DNA of 40,481 nucleotides. Source: Verrucomicrobiota bacterium. GTDB taxonomy: Bacteria > Verrucomicrobiota > Verrucomicrobiia > Chthoniobacterales > UBA10450. Of the stretch, positions 16,964 to 25,199 are shown one piece after another. The DNA lies in assembly GCA_003218755.1 (NCBI GenBank), contig QHOK01000106.1:1-40481 (forward strand), in the 5' to 3' direction. The translations under genes and the position numbers were made by a program. The notes beneath the pieces are model-generated. The model did not search any database. It saw only the letters and a program-made list of their open reading frames with translations, and had not been told where the DNA came from. Numbering within the stretch: the stretch's first letter is position 1; every line of letters begins with the position of its first letter.

Positions 16964-18172
16964 ATGACCGGGCGCGTCTCATCCGAATCGGAAGAAGAGA
17001 TGTCTGACAATTCCCGTGCAGAAATTTTGGTCGTGGACGACGACGCCATGAGTCGCAGGGTCCTTGCGCAATTGCTCACGGCGGCTGGTTACAAGTGCCG
17101 CGTGTGCAAGGACGGCTCCGAAGCTCTAGAGACGGTTCACGCCACGCCCCCTTCACTCCTGTTGCTTGATTTCGATATGCCAGGATTAAATGGCGCCGAG
17201 GTGCTGAGACGCCTGCGCTCGGATCGGCATTCGGCAGTCGCGCAAATTCCCACCATTATGTTGACTGCCCACGGAAGTGAAGAAAGCGAGGTGTCTTGCC
17301 TGCAGGCTGGCGCGGATGATTTTGTGACAAAGCCAGTCAATGCCGCAGTATTGCGGGCCAGAATCGAGACCCAGCTTCGCCTCCGCTCGATGCGGCGTCA
17401 AGTGGAGCGACAGAATGACGAACTGGAGAAATGGCGCCGCAATCTTGAGCGCGATCTGGCAGCTGCCCGTTTAACACAGCAATCGTTGATTCCGCAAAAA
17501 CCGCTGGCGCTGCCGGGTTGGCAGGTTGCAACGTGTTATCGCCCGGTCATCCAGGTCGGCGGCGATATCTATGGCTGGCTGCGAATGAAAGACGGCAGGA
17601 TTTTGTTCTGGATCGTAGATGGCACCGGTCACGGAGCCGCTGCGGCGTTGCTTACTACTCTGGCAAAACTTCTCTTCCACCATGGCAACGTCGAGCAGGA
17701 TACGCCGGCCACCGTGATGGAAGCCGTGAACCATGACTTTCGCAGCATTTTTGGCTCACGCTCCTTCATGACGGCAATGTGTGTGGCGCTCGATCCTGCA
17801 ACCGGAAGCGCCAGTGTTGTGGGCGCAGGTCACCCACCGCTTTTGGTCACGCGCCGTAACGGTACGACGGAATCGGTCGCCTCGATTGCGCCTCCGCTTG
17901 GCTTAATCGAACAACCGGAATTTCCCGAAACGGCGATCAATCTTGAGCCAGGTGATGCTTTTCTTCTGTACACAGACGGCTTGTTTCGCTGGACAAAAGA
18001 CGAAAGGCGTCGTTTGACTCCCCAGCAGCTCGAGAAAATGCTGGATCACTCCGCGCCCACCGCCGATGCGTTGCTCAAGGGAGTTTTAGCGCATGCAGCC
18101 CCGGATGGCGCTATGAACAGTTCACCAGATGATATGACGGTTCTCGCCGTACGCCGGATGACCGGACAATAA
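16964..18172 (+). CDS. response regulator with PP2C (RsbU-type) phosphatase output
   Basis: The 402-residue protein has an N-terminal receiver domain (about 20-140). Its acidic pocket is VVDDDAMS, its phospho-acceptor Asp sits in LLLLDFDMPGLNG, and TAHGSEES and FVTKPVNAAVLRARI follow. A coiled-coil linker (QVERQNDELEKWRRNLERDL) leads to a SpoIIE/PP2C phosphatase (about 170-400) with GGDIYGWL, IVDGTGHGAAAALL, GAGHPPLL, LLYTDGLFRW and SPDDMTVLAVRR. A histidine kinase must phosphorylate it, but none is nearby. An internal ATG at 17000 (MSDNSRAEI), preceded by GGAAGAAGAG, is an equally good start. It is the second such phosphatase in the window; the STAS protein at 8.4 kb is a possible target. 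Confidence 0.93.
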   Translation: MTGRVSSESEEEMSDNSRAEILVVDDDAMSRRVLAQLLTAAGYKCRVCKDGSEALETVHATPPSLLLLDFDMPGLNGAEVLRRLRSDRHSAVAQIPTIMLTAHGSEESEVSCLQAGADDFVTKPVNAAVLRARIETQLRLRSMRRQVERQNDELEKWRRNLERDLAAARLTQQSLIPQKPLALPGWQVATCYRPVIQVGGDIYGWLRMKDGRILFWIVDGTGHGAAAALLTTLAKLLFHHGNVEQDTPATVMEAVNHDFRSIFGSRSFMTAMCVALDPATGSASVVGAGHPPLLVTRRNGTTESVASIAPPLGLIEQPEFPETAINLEPGDAFLLYTDGLFRWTKDERRRLTPQQLEKMLDHSAPTADALLKGVLAHAAPDGAMNSSPDDMTVLAVRRMTGQ

Positions 18173-18235
18173 AATTTTTTCAGTTTGGCCAAATTTAGTC
18201 TTGCTCTCTTGCAAGCGAAACGTTAGTCAGCCTGC

Positions 18236-18517
18236 ATGCCGAAAACCAAAAAGAAAACTTCCAAGCGCAAACCGAATCCCGCCTTCATGAGACCGGTCCA
18301 ACCTGATGATAAGCTCGCTGCCGTCGTTGGGTCGCAGCCGCTACCACGCTCCGAGCTTACCAAAAAGCTCTGGAACTACATCAAGAGGCACGGTTGCCAG
18401 GATAAAAAGAAAAGAACCATGATCAACGCCGACGACTCACTCAGGCCGGTATTTAATGGCAAGAGCCAGGTGAGCATGTTCGAGATGACAAAGCTCGTCT
18501 CGAAGCATCTGCGGTAG
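18236..18517 (+). CDS. SWIB/MDM2-domain protein
   Basis: The 93-residue basic protein has a lysine-rich N-terminus (KTKKKTSKRK) followed by a complete SWIB domain: LPRSELTKKLWNYIKRHGCQD, then KKKRTMINADDSLRPVF and VSMFEMTKLVSKHLR. SWIB domains are eukaryotic chromatin-remodelling modules that also occur in Chlamydiae, fused to topoisomerase I or alone, and in some other bacteria. A DNA- or chromatin-associated role is likely but unproven. A strong hairpin terminator follows 15 nt after the stop, so it is probably transcribed on its own. Confidence 0.93.
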   Translation: MPKTKKKTSKRKPNPAFMRPVQPDDKLAAVVGSQPLPRSELTKKLWNYIKRHGCQDKKKRTMINADDSLRPVFNGKSQVSMFEMTKLVSKHLR

Positions 18518-18532
18518 ATCGCAAACCCGTTG

Positions 18533-18560
18533 ATAGCCCGGCGTTGTTCCGCCGGGCTAT
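18533..18560 (+). terminator. hairpin terminator after the SWIB gene
   Basis: ATAGCCCGGCG, loop TTGTTC, CGCCGGGCTAT forms a perfect 11-bp GC-rich stem starting 15 nt after the SWIB stop codon. Only a short T stretch follows (TATTTG), so it may act in both directions or be inefficient. Confidence 0.75.
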
Positions 18561-18649
18561 TTGCGGGATGCGCGGAAAGAATGATTGCCGCACCGGCGGT
18601 GCGCTGCACCGCTCTTGCGCCGGGCTGTAATCACATCGAAGATCGTGAC

Positions 18650-19102
18650 GTGAAAACGTATCGTCTCATTGCTTTCATACTCGCGGCCTCTGTCTTTTTC
18701 TCTGGGCAACTTGCTCGCGCCGAATCTGGCTGGCTTAACGATTACAAGAAAGCGCAGCAAGAGGCTAAGGCGAACAACAAGTTCCTTCTGGTCAATTTCA
18801 CCGGTTCGGACTGGTGTGGCTGGTGTATTAAATTCGATAGAGAGGTGCTGTCGCGACCGCAGTTTAAAGATTATGCACGCGATAATCTGGTGCTCGTAGA
18901 GCTCGATTTTCCTCGGCGCAAGGCCCAGAGTGCCGAGTTGCAAAAGCAGAACGGGGAATTAGCGCAACAGTACGAGGTTTTCGGGTTTCCCACGATCGTC
19001 GTGCTCAACAGTGGCGGACAAAAGCTTTGGAAATTCGACGGTTACTTCCCTGGTGGCCCGGAGGCATTCATCGCAGAACTGGAAAAACTGCGGAAAGGTT
19101 AA
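18650..19102 (+). CDS. exported thioredoxin-fold protein
   Basis: The 150-residue product begins with a signal peptide (VKTYRLIAFILAASVFFSGQLARA, cleavage likely after ARA). The thioredoxin-like domain has the active-site motif DWCGWCIKFDREVL (CxxC), LVLVELDFPRRK, and the cis-proline block VFGFPTIVVLNSGG. This pattern fits the periplasmic thioredoxin_7/DsbD-gamma-like group that reduces or isomerises disulfides. I chose the GTG at 18650 because the frame upstream of it overlaps the terminator hairpin and does not look protein-like. Partners may include the DsbD protein at 35-37 kb. Confidence 0.85.
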   Translation: MKTYRLIAFILAASVFFSGQLARAESGWLNDYKKAQQEAKANNKFLLVNFTGSDWCGWCIKFDREVLSRPQFKDYARDNLVLVELDFPRRKAQSAELQKQNGELAQQYEVFGFPTIVVLNSGGQKLWKFDGYFPGGPEAFIAELEKLRKG

Positions 19103-19111
19103 ACGGGCAGT

Positions 19112-19132
19112 GACCCCGGCTTCTTTGGGGTC
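19112..19132 (+). terminator. weak hairpin after the thioredoxin gene
   Basis: GACCCC, a 9-nt loop, then GGGGTC gives a 6-bp GC-rich stem 9 nt after the stop codon, followed by GATTTCTG. The T tract is poor, so this is only a candidate. Confidence 0.35.
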
Positions 19133-19248
19133 GATTTCTGCGGCAGGATAAAATTCACCAATTATTTCTCCGGCGCCAAGTTGGCGGCGTGTTGCGTAGC
19201 CAGTGCCCTCTGCTACATACACGCGTTCATTCTTCCAGTGCGTTGCTC

Positions 19249-20091
19249 ATGTCTATTTACCGTTTGTTGTTCTTTTGCTTCGCCACACTAGTCGTCACCG
19301 CTGGAGAAGGAGCCCAGTCCACGCCGACAACGCACGGTACGACGCAGGAAAATCGAACCACATCGGAAGAACCGCGGATTACGTTTAACTCGGTGCACGT
19401 TGATGGCCCTTATATCGCCATGACCTTTGACGACGGGCCGAGCGCAACGCTTACCCCAAAATTGCTCGATCTATTGGCCGCGCATCATATCAAGGCCACG
19501 TTCTTCGTAATCGGCGAAAACGTCGCGGACCATCCTGACATTGTAGCACGGGCTGCCCGGGAAGGGCACGAAATTGGGAATCATAGTTGGTCGCATCCAA
19601 ACTTTGCAAAGATGTCGGCGGAAAGTGTTCGCAGCCAATTACAGCGGACTGATGATGCAATCAAGAACGCAACCGGCAATCGTCCTACGTTAATGCGACC
19701 GCCCTATGGATCAGTTACAGAACGTGAGAAACGCTGGATTCACGATGAATTTGGATATCGAATCATTCTTTGGGACGTTGATCCCTATGACTGGAAACGG
19801 CCCGGCCCGGCTGTGGTTCGCAATCGCATTCTTAAGGAGACTCAACCTGGTTCGATTGTGTTATCCCACGACATCCACCCAGGAACGATTGAGGCGATGC
19901 CCTCTACTTTTGACGCGCTCGAGGCGAAGGGCTTCAAGTTCGTTACCGTATCGGAACTGATTCGCATGGCGGTGCCGAAAGCTTCTCATCCAAGTCCACA
20001 GCTTGGCGGAAACGCCGCGGCGAGCGCCATTCCCTCGGTATCACCGTCCTCCACTCCCAGTCCCACGCAGCCGCCTTCTCCTGGCCGGTAG
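19249..20091 (+). CDS. exported polysaccharide deacetylase (NodB/CE4 family)
   Basis: The 280-residue protein has a signal peptide (MSIYRLLFFCFATLVVTAGEG), a short spacer and a complete NodB homology domain: TFDDGP (motif 1, about residue 60, with the metal-binding Asp), HSWSHP (motif 2), RPPYGS (motif 3), ILWDVDPYDWKRPG (motif 4) and IVLSHDIHPGT (motif 5). The tail is rich in Pro, Ser and Thr. Family members de-N-acetylate peptidoglycan, chitin-like or exopolysaccharide sugars; the true substrate is not evident. The start is the ATG at 19249, chosen for the signal peptide. Confidence 0.93.
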   Translation: MSIYRLLFFCFATLVVTAGEGAQSTPTTHGTTQENRTTSEEPRITFNSVHVDGPYIAMTFDDGPSATLTPKLLDLLAAHHIKATFFVIGENVADHPDIVARAAREGHEIGNHSWSHPNFAKMSAESVRSQLQRTDDAIKNATGNRPTLMRPPYGSVTEREKRWIHDEFGYRIILWDVDPYDWKRPGPAVVRNRILKETQPGSIVLSHDIHPGTIEAMPSTFDALEAKGFKFVTVSELIRMAVPKASHPSPQLGGNAAASAIPSVSPSSTPSPTQPPSPGR

Positions 20092-20107
20092 CTCGCCCAG
20101 GAAAAAA

Positions 20108-20941
20108 CTACTTCTTCGCACCGCCAAGGTTTCGATCAGCCATCCGCTGCTCGATCTTGTTACGCGCAACGACGAAGTGATTATTTTCGCCGTAGCTTCG
20201 CCACGGCCCAGGAGGCACATCACGTACTTCGACGAATTGCCAATCGGTCACGTCGGTCGGCGCCAGTCCCAGATAATCGCGCACAGCCGGAGAAACATCT
20301 AGCCCGGCGCCATGATTAAGATTCGGCTTGGGACGCTCATTTCCAAATACATACTGAAAATGGTCAGTGCGGAATGGGCCGCAATCTTCCCATTGCGCAT
20401 AGCAAGTGCGATTCCCTTTGCGAATCGCCAGCCAGTGATTTCGGCACACGGACTGTCCCGGCCCGCTGTAATCTTGTTTGAACCATGGAATCACGAGCGG
20501 CGCTTCCGGCTTGAACTGGCCGTGCGTGACATCGTTGTACGGCAGCGCACAGTAGAACGGATTCTGCTTGGGAATGAAAGCTATAGGAATGTAATTCCGG
20601 CGCGCGCCTGGTTCCGGATTGTCGGTCCCACCATAATTGCGCGTCCAATCCAAGTCCCATGAGCTTCTATAGTTAGGGACAGGGTTGTTCCCTCCTGCTT
20701 CTTCTCCAACCCAAAAAACGGTGGTGACGATGTTCGTTTTCCACGGGTAACGCTGGATTGCCGGGCGTGAACTCGTGGGGATAAAAACTTGTGGTTCCAC
20801 CTTCAGCAATGCCTCCTCCCGCAGTTTCATTGCGTACTTGGCAAAATCTGCCGCAGTCGCGTAGGGCGAAGTGGACTGTTCGTCGGCTTGGGCCGCACCC
20901 GTCATCCCCAGACTCAAACAAACCGCAAGAAACCTTTTCAT
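20108..20941 (-). CDS. exported protein with possible double-psi beta-barrel C-terminus
   Basis: The 277-residue product has a signal peptide (MKRFLAVCLSLGMTGAAQA). The mature part contains WKTNIVTTVFWVGEEAGGNNP, NPFYCALPYNDV, CRNHWLAIRKGNRTCYAQW, EDCGPFRTDHFQYVFG and GAGLDVSPAVRDYLGL followed by WQFVEV. The pairing of CGPF with an 'LDVSPAVRDYLGL' segment recalls RlpA/expansin-like double-psi barrels (RGPF then IDLSxAAAxxLG). This is pattern recognition only. Several cysteines suggest disulfides. It is convergent with the polysaccharide deacetylase (16 nt apart). A cell-wall role is an inference. Confidence 0.7.
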   Translation of the reverse strand: MKRFLAVCLSLGMTGAAQADEQSTSPYATAADFAKYAMKLREEALLKVEPQVFIPTSSRPAIQRYPWKTNIVTTVFWVGEEAGGNNPVPNYRSSWDLDWTRNYGGTDNPEPGARRNYIPIAFIPKQNPFYCALPYNDVTHGQFKPEAPLVIPWFKQDYSGPGQSVCRNHWLAIRKGNRTCYAQWEDCGPFRTDHFQYVFGNERPKPNLNHGAGLDVSPAVRDYLGLAPTDVTDWQFVEVRDVPPGPWRSYGENNHFVVARNKIEQRMADRNLGGAKK

Positions 20942-21047
20942 CTCCAAACGCCGCCACCTTCTATTCGATTCCCCGCTTTCAGGCAAGCCGAATTTTCGGT
21001 GTCTAATGACTTGGAGGATCATTCCGATTTGAAGGATTTAGGCGCCC

Positions 21048-22640
21048 TCAACCGCGGCTGAGCACCGTGTCGCGCCTGAATTCCTCATCGTTCGCCTGTG
21101 GGTAATCGAGCGTGTAGTGGAGACCGCGGCTTTCTTTGCGACACAGCGCCGAATCGACGATCAAGGCTGCTACCGCCGCGAGATTACGCAATTCGAGCAG
21201 ATCAACCGATACTTTGAAATTCCAATAAAACTCGCGAATTTCGCGCTGAAGGTTTCGCAGCCGTGCGCTGGCGCGCTGGAGCCGCTTATCGGTGCGCACG
21301 ATTCCTACGTAATCCCACATCAGGCGTCTGATCTCATCCCAGTTGTGATAAATCACCACCAGCTCATCCACGTCCTGCACCTTTCCTGATTGCCATTCAG
21401 GCAACGCGATTTTTGGTTTTGCAGCGGATCGCATTTGCACAGCCGCGGCCGCGGCTTGGTGCGCCACCACCAAACCTTCCAGTAGCGAATTGCTCGCAAG
21501 CCGGTTCGCTCCGTGCATCCCCGTGCAGGCGACTTCGCCAATCGCGTATAGCCCGGGCAAACTGGTCGCACCGTTCAGATCGGTTTTGATTCCGCCACAT
21601 TGATAATGCGCAGCTGGCACAACGGGGATGGGCTGCTTCGACATGTCCATGCCGAAGCGCAGACATGTCTGGTAAATATGCGGGAAACGCTTACGAATGA
21701 ATTCCGGCGGTTTGTGCGTAATGTCTAAAAACACGCATTTCGCCCCTGAGCGCTTGATCTCCGCGTCGATGGCACGGGCCACGATGTCTCGCGGCGCAAG
21801 TGACCCACGCGGATCGTAGCGCTTCATAAAATCTTCGCCGCGGTGATTGCGCAAAATACCGCCTTCACCACGCACTGCTTCGGAAATCAGAAATGACTTC
21901 GCTTCGGCATGAAACAGACAGGTAGGATGAAATTGGATGAACTCCATGTTTGCGATCTCCACGCCTGCGCGCCACGCCATCGCCACGCCGTCTCCAGTCG
22001 CGATGTCTGGATTAGTTGTATACAAATAAACTTTGCCGCAACCGCCGGTCGCAAGCACGATCCGATCTGACCGGATAGTTTCTACCTCTCCAGTTTTTTC
22101 ATCCAGAACGTAGACCCCAAGGCAACGGTTTTCTGTTGCGAAACCGAGCTTTGCTGCGGTGATCAAATCCACCGCCGTGTGATTTTCTAAGAGCTCGACA
22201 TTCGATTGCCTGGAAAGTTCGCGTAGCAAAGTATCCTCGATTTCTTTGCCGGTTGCGTCCCGCACATGCAGCACGCGACGCTTCGAGTGGCCGCCTTCTT
22301 TGCCCAGATCAAGCTCACGATGTCCACAGATCTCGCGCTCATCGAATTGCAGGCCGAGCTCTGCCAGCTCACGGATGCGCTGCGGACCCTCGGTTACAAC
22401 CGTGCGCACCACCGCTTCGTTACAAAGGCCGGCGCCGGCCGCAAGCGTATCGCGCACGTGCAGCTCGAATGAGTCTTCATCGCTGGTCACGCACGCAATC
22501 CCGCCCTGCGCCCACGCGGTGTTTGTATCGGTGCCTGTGCGTTTCGTGATAACCACGACCGACCCGTGCTTTGCCGCTTTCAATGCAAAGCTAAGACCGG
22601 CAATGCCGCTGCCGATCACCGCGAAATCGTAATCTTTCAT
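21048..22640 (-). CDS. nadB: L-aspartate oxidase
   Basis: NadB oxidises L-aspartate to iminoaspartate, the first step of de novo NAD synthesis. The 530-residue flavoprotein has the FAD dinucleotide motif AVIGSGIAGLSFALKAA, TNTAWAQGGIACV, the active-site block HSKRRVLHVRDATGKE, VLATGGCGKVYLYTTNP, EFIQFHPTCLF, FLISEAVRGEGGILRN and GIKTDLNGATSLPGLYAIGE with CTGMHGANRLASNSLLEGLV. The length is close to E. coli NadB. The start is ATG 22640; the frame extends 16 codons upstream without conservation. It lies 82 nt downstream of panC. No nadA or nadC is in the window. Confidence 0.95.
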   Translation of the reverse strand: MKDYDFAVIGSGIAGLSFALKAAKHGSVVVITKRTGTDTNTAWAQGGIACVTSDEDSFELHVRDTLAAGAGLCNEAVVRTVVTEGPQRIRELAELGLQFDEREICGHRELDLGKEGGHSKRRVLHVRDATGKEIEDTLLRELSRQSNVELLENHTAVDLITAAKLGFATENRCLGVYVLDEKTGEVETIRSDRIVLATGGCGKVYLYTTNPDIATGDGVAMAWRAGVEIANMEFIQFHPTCLFHAEAKSFLISEAVRGEGGILRNHRGEDFMKRYDPRGSLAPRDIVARAIDAEIKRSGAKCVFLDITHKPPEFIRKRFPHIYQTCLRFGMDMSKQPIPVVPAAHYQCGGIKTDLNGATSLPGLYAIGEVACTGMHGANRLASNSLLEGLVVAHQAAAAAVQMRSAAKPKIALPEWQSGKVQDVDELVVIYHNWDEIRRLMWDYVGIVRTDKRLQRASARLRNLQREIREFYWNFKVSVDLLELRNLAAVAALIVDSALCRKESRGLHYTLDYPQANDEEFRRDTVLSRG

Positions 22641-22722
22641 GACGGTGAAGCAGGCAATCTTGCCTGGTGGGGTTGCATGCTCAAACACGCAGGCAGGATT
22701 GTCTGCGTCACGACATGCTCCT

Positions 22723-23550
22723 TCATCTCAAACAGATGTTATCTATCAAACGAGTCTTGCCAAAGAACACCGCCAGCACGAGCACCGAATTCGGTCCAGC
22801 CATTTGAATGGGTCGCAAAGTTTCCGCGCTGACAAGCTCAACATAATCAATCCGCGCCAGCGGCGCTTCCGCGATTACCTTCCTAGCAACAGCGACAACA
22901 TCTGCGGCGGATTTCTTGCCGCCGTTTACCGCGGCGCGCAGCGCCTTGTATAAAACTGCTGCCTCTTTCCGTTCTTCCAAATTCAAATATTGATTTCGCG
23001 AACTGCACGCCAGCCCGTCTTCTTCTCGCACCGTGGGCACGCCAATGATTTCAACCTTAAAATTGAGATCGCGCACCATGCGGCGAACGATCGCCAGTTG
23101 CTGAAAATCCTTCTCGCCAAATACGGCAGCGTCCGCTGCAAGAATATTGAACAACTTCGCGACCACCGTACAAACACCGCGAAAATGTCCGGGGCGCGAC
23201 TTGCCCTCCAACACGTTCGAAAGAAAGGATTCGTCGACGAACACCGAACGATCGTCGGCATACATTTCCGCGGCACTGGGACGGAACAAGAAATCGATAC
23301 CGGCCTTTCGACAAAATTCCTCATCAGCTTTTTCGGAGCGCGGGTACCGCTCGTAATCGCTTCCCGGTTCAAACTGCAGCGGATTTACGAAGATGCTCAC
23401 GGCCACCTCGCCATCCCGGCCGGCGTGTTTGCGCGCCACTCGAATCAATTCAGCATGCGCCTTGTGCAGCGCTCCCATCGTGGGCACCACCACCAGTCGA
23501 TTTGAACGCGGCAGTGATTGCGCTTCAGGAATCGTAGTAATGATTCGCAT
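22723..23550 (-). CDS. panC: pantothenate synthetase
   Basis: PanC joins pantoate and beta-alanine using ATP. The 275-residue protein shows VPTMGALHKAHAELIRVARK (HxGH-type nucleotide motif, here HKAH), SIFVNPLQFEPGSDYERYPR, GHFRGVCTVVAKLFNIL, AVFGEKDFQQLAIVRRMV, and the KMSKS-equivalent region GLACSSRNQYLNLEER. The canonical second motif residue is altered (MGALHKAHAEL versus MGxLHxGHLxL). The start at ATG 23550 gives the normal family start. It is probably co-transcribed with nadB, forming a cofactor-biosynthesis pair. Confidence 0.95.
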   Translation of the reverse strand: MRIITTIPEAQSLPRSNRLVVVPTMGALHKAHAELIRVARKHAGRDGEVAVSIFVNPLQFEPGSDYERYPRSEKADEEFCRKAGIDFLFRPSAAEMYADDRSVFVDESFLSNVLEGKSRPGHFRGVCTVVAKLFNILAADAAVFGEKDFQQLAIVRRMVRDLNFKVEIIGVPTVREEDGLACSSRNQYLNLEERKEAAVLYKALRAAVNGGKKSAADVVAVARKVIAEAPLARIDYVELVSAETLRPIQMAGPNSVLVLAVFFGKTRLIDNICLR

Positions 23551-23660
23551 CGCCGACACAGAAGTTGATGGTGGAAATGATTTGCAGAGATTCCTCCAGA
23601 CCTTCACATAAAGCTACAGTTTGGCAGCGGCTCTCGCTGGCAATGACGAGCGGGACAAGG

Positions 23661-24356
23661 TCACGCCACTTCGACCCAGATGGCCTGCCGCGCGAATCGA
23701 AATTTTCTGCGGCCAAAATCCTTCCAGCCGGCGCGCAGCGCGAGGTCGCGCATTTCGGCAAATGAAAATGCGCGCACCGCAGAGAGTCGGGCGTCATGAC
23801 GCGTCATCGGTTCACGAAAAATCAGCGCAGTCAAAAGATAAACGCCACTCTGAAGCAGCAATCCCCGGCGCAAGTCCGACACTAAAACAAATCTCCGGGA
23901 TAATTCGCGACATCGTCGCAACACCATTACAGCGTCTTCATCAGTGAAATGATGAAGCGCAAGCGTGCAGAGTGCGATGTCGTATGCTTCCACGAAATTG
24001 CATTCGAGAATATCGGCTTCGCGGTACTGAATTTCCGGGTAGCCGATGCTGAGTTTCCTAGCAACGTCCAGTGTCGCAGCTTGTCGATCTAAACCGTGGA
24101 TCTCGACCTCCGCGCGAATCTCGCGAGCGTAGTCAGCAATCAATCGCGGAATGTCGCCGGAGCCGGTGGCAAGATCGAGAATGCGGGCACGAGCACCCGG
24201 CTGAATCCAGCGGCGCATAAAACCCAAAACAAGACGATAGCTGCCGAACCAGCGGTTGAGTTGCCGAAGACGTTCCAGATCGCGTTCCAATTCAGCCGAA
24301 ACCGGCTGCGGCCGATCCATCATTTCCAGCACGGCCGGATCGAAGCTTCGCTTCAT
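23661..24356 (-). CDS. class I SAM-dependent methyltransferase
   Basis: The 231-residue protein has a Rossmann-type methyltransferase core with motif I ILDLATGSGDIPR (about residue 61), motif II EIHGLDRQ, YREADILECNF, and motif IV YDIALCTLALHHFTDEDAV. Later FVLVSDLRRG and a hydrophobic segment (GVYLLTALIF) follow. The overall look is UbiE-like, and this form is often found beside polyketide or prenyl-quinone genes, but nothing in this window names the substrate. The start is ATG 24356; a TTG two codons earlier is less likely. Confidence 0.85.
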   Translation of the reverse strand: MKRSFDPAVLEMMDRPQPVSAELERDLERLRQLNRWFGSYRLVLGFMRRWIQPGARARILDLATGSGDIPRLIADYAREIRAEVEIHGLDRQAATLDVARKLSIGYPEIQYREADILECNFVEAYDIALCTLALHHFTDEDAVMVLRRCRELSRRFVLVSDLRRGLLLQSGVYLLTALIFREPMTRHDARLSAVRAFSFAEMRDLALRAGWKDFGRRKFRFARQAIWVEVA

Positions 24357-24363
24357 GGGCAAT

Positions 24364-24441
24364 AGTGATCAGTGACAAAGTGACGAGTGACGAGAGGAAT
24401 TCGCGAGGCGAGCCTACTTGTCAGTCATCACTCGTCACTTC
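24364..24441. repeat. inverted array of degenerate 7-nt units (AGTGACG type)
   Basis: The left arm holds AGTGATC, AGTGACA, A-AGTGACG, AGTGACG (24364-24392). The right arm holds the inverted unit in 7-nt register: TCAGTCA, TCACTCG, TCACTTC (24421-24441). The arms include a perfect 13-bp inverted repeat (24378-24390 with 24428-24440). It fills the spacer between the methyltransferase start and the cupin gene, and overlaps the last codons of the latter. Confidence 0.65.
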
Positions 24442-25178
24442 AAAAATTCCCGCCACCCCTCGGGCAGCTCCGCACTCTCGACTTCACTTGCGATGCGCCC
24501 CTCGAATTCGTGATGAAAAGGAGTGCTTGTTCCATAAACCATGATCACGTCTTCCGCGCCTTCAGCACGAATCGCGTGCGCCACGCCCGGTGGAATTACG
24601 ATCCCGACGTTGTTGTCGCTACGATGATTATCGCCATCGACAAATAATCGCATTACTCGCCGCGGAAACCCAGCGCGGATGTCGCACAAAATTATCTCAA
24701 CGCGCCCCTGCAGAAAACACATCACGTCCCATTGCTCGTCGTCGTAACGACGCAGCGAGTAGTTCTCCAATTCATCGACAAACACGCGTCGCAACCAATC
24801 GGCCGCAACGCCGTCTTTTGGGACGCTCGGGGGATGCACATGGAAACCTTTTGCCGTGTTTGCAAACATCCGCGCAGCCGACCACTGCTTTGGCCACAGG
24901 CCAATCCGAGCGAGGATACCTTCGTCTCGCCGGACAAATTCGCCAAAGAATCCGCGGTGACGCTGCGCGTGAACCTTACGGGGAAAAACTTCCACGCCCG
25001 GGATCCAGGCTTCCTTAATATCGCGCTGGTTCCGGTCCGCGGCGACAAGTTCGCCGGCGTCTAAGCCTTCTTGCGAAAGCTCCTGAGCAAAAGGTGCGGT
25101 GCGATACTCGCGGGGGTTGAGTGCGTCTCGAACACTGGGGTCGATGCCCTGCCAGAGATTTTCTTCGCGCTTCGTCAT
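24435..25178 (-). CDS. RmlC-like cupin (dTDP-4-dehydrorhamnose 3,5-epimerase-related)
   Basis: The 247-residue product resembles the RmlC/dTDP-sugar isomerase cupins: GFHVHPPSVPKDG (His pair in the usual catalytic position), DDEQWDVMCFLQGRVEIILCDIR (barrel strands), NVGIVIPPGVAHAIRAEGAEDVIMVYGT and a C-terminal tail. It is longer at the N-terminus than ordinary RmlC (~180 residues). The ATG at 25178 is preferred to the GTG at 25190. It follows the broken GT2 gene by 21 nt on the same strand, so a role in making or modifying a nucleotide sugar for surface glycans is plausible. The last codons lie inside an inverted repeat. Confidence 0.75.
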   Translation of the reverse strand: MTKREENLWQGIDPSVRDALNPREYRTAPFAQELSQEGLDAGELVAADRNQRDIKEAWIPGVEVFPRKVHAQRHRGFFGEFVRRDEGILARIGLWPKQWSAARMFANTAKGFHVHPPSVPKDGVAADWLRRVFVDELENYSLRRYDDEQWDVMCFLQGRVEIILCDIRAGFPRRVMRLFVDGDNHRSDNNVGIVIPPGVAHAIRAEGAEDVIMVYGTSTPFHHEFEGRIASEVESAELPEGWREFLK

Positions 25179-25199
25179 TTTCGAATTCACCTGATGCTT

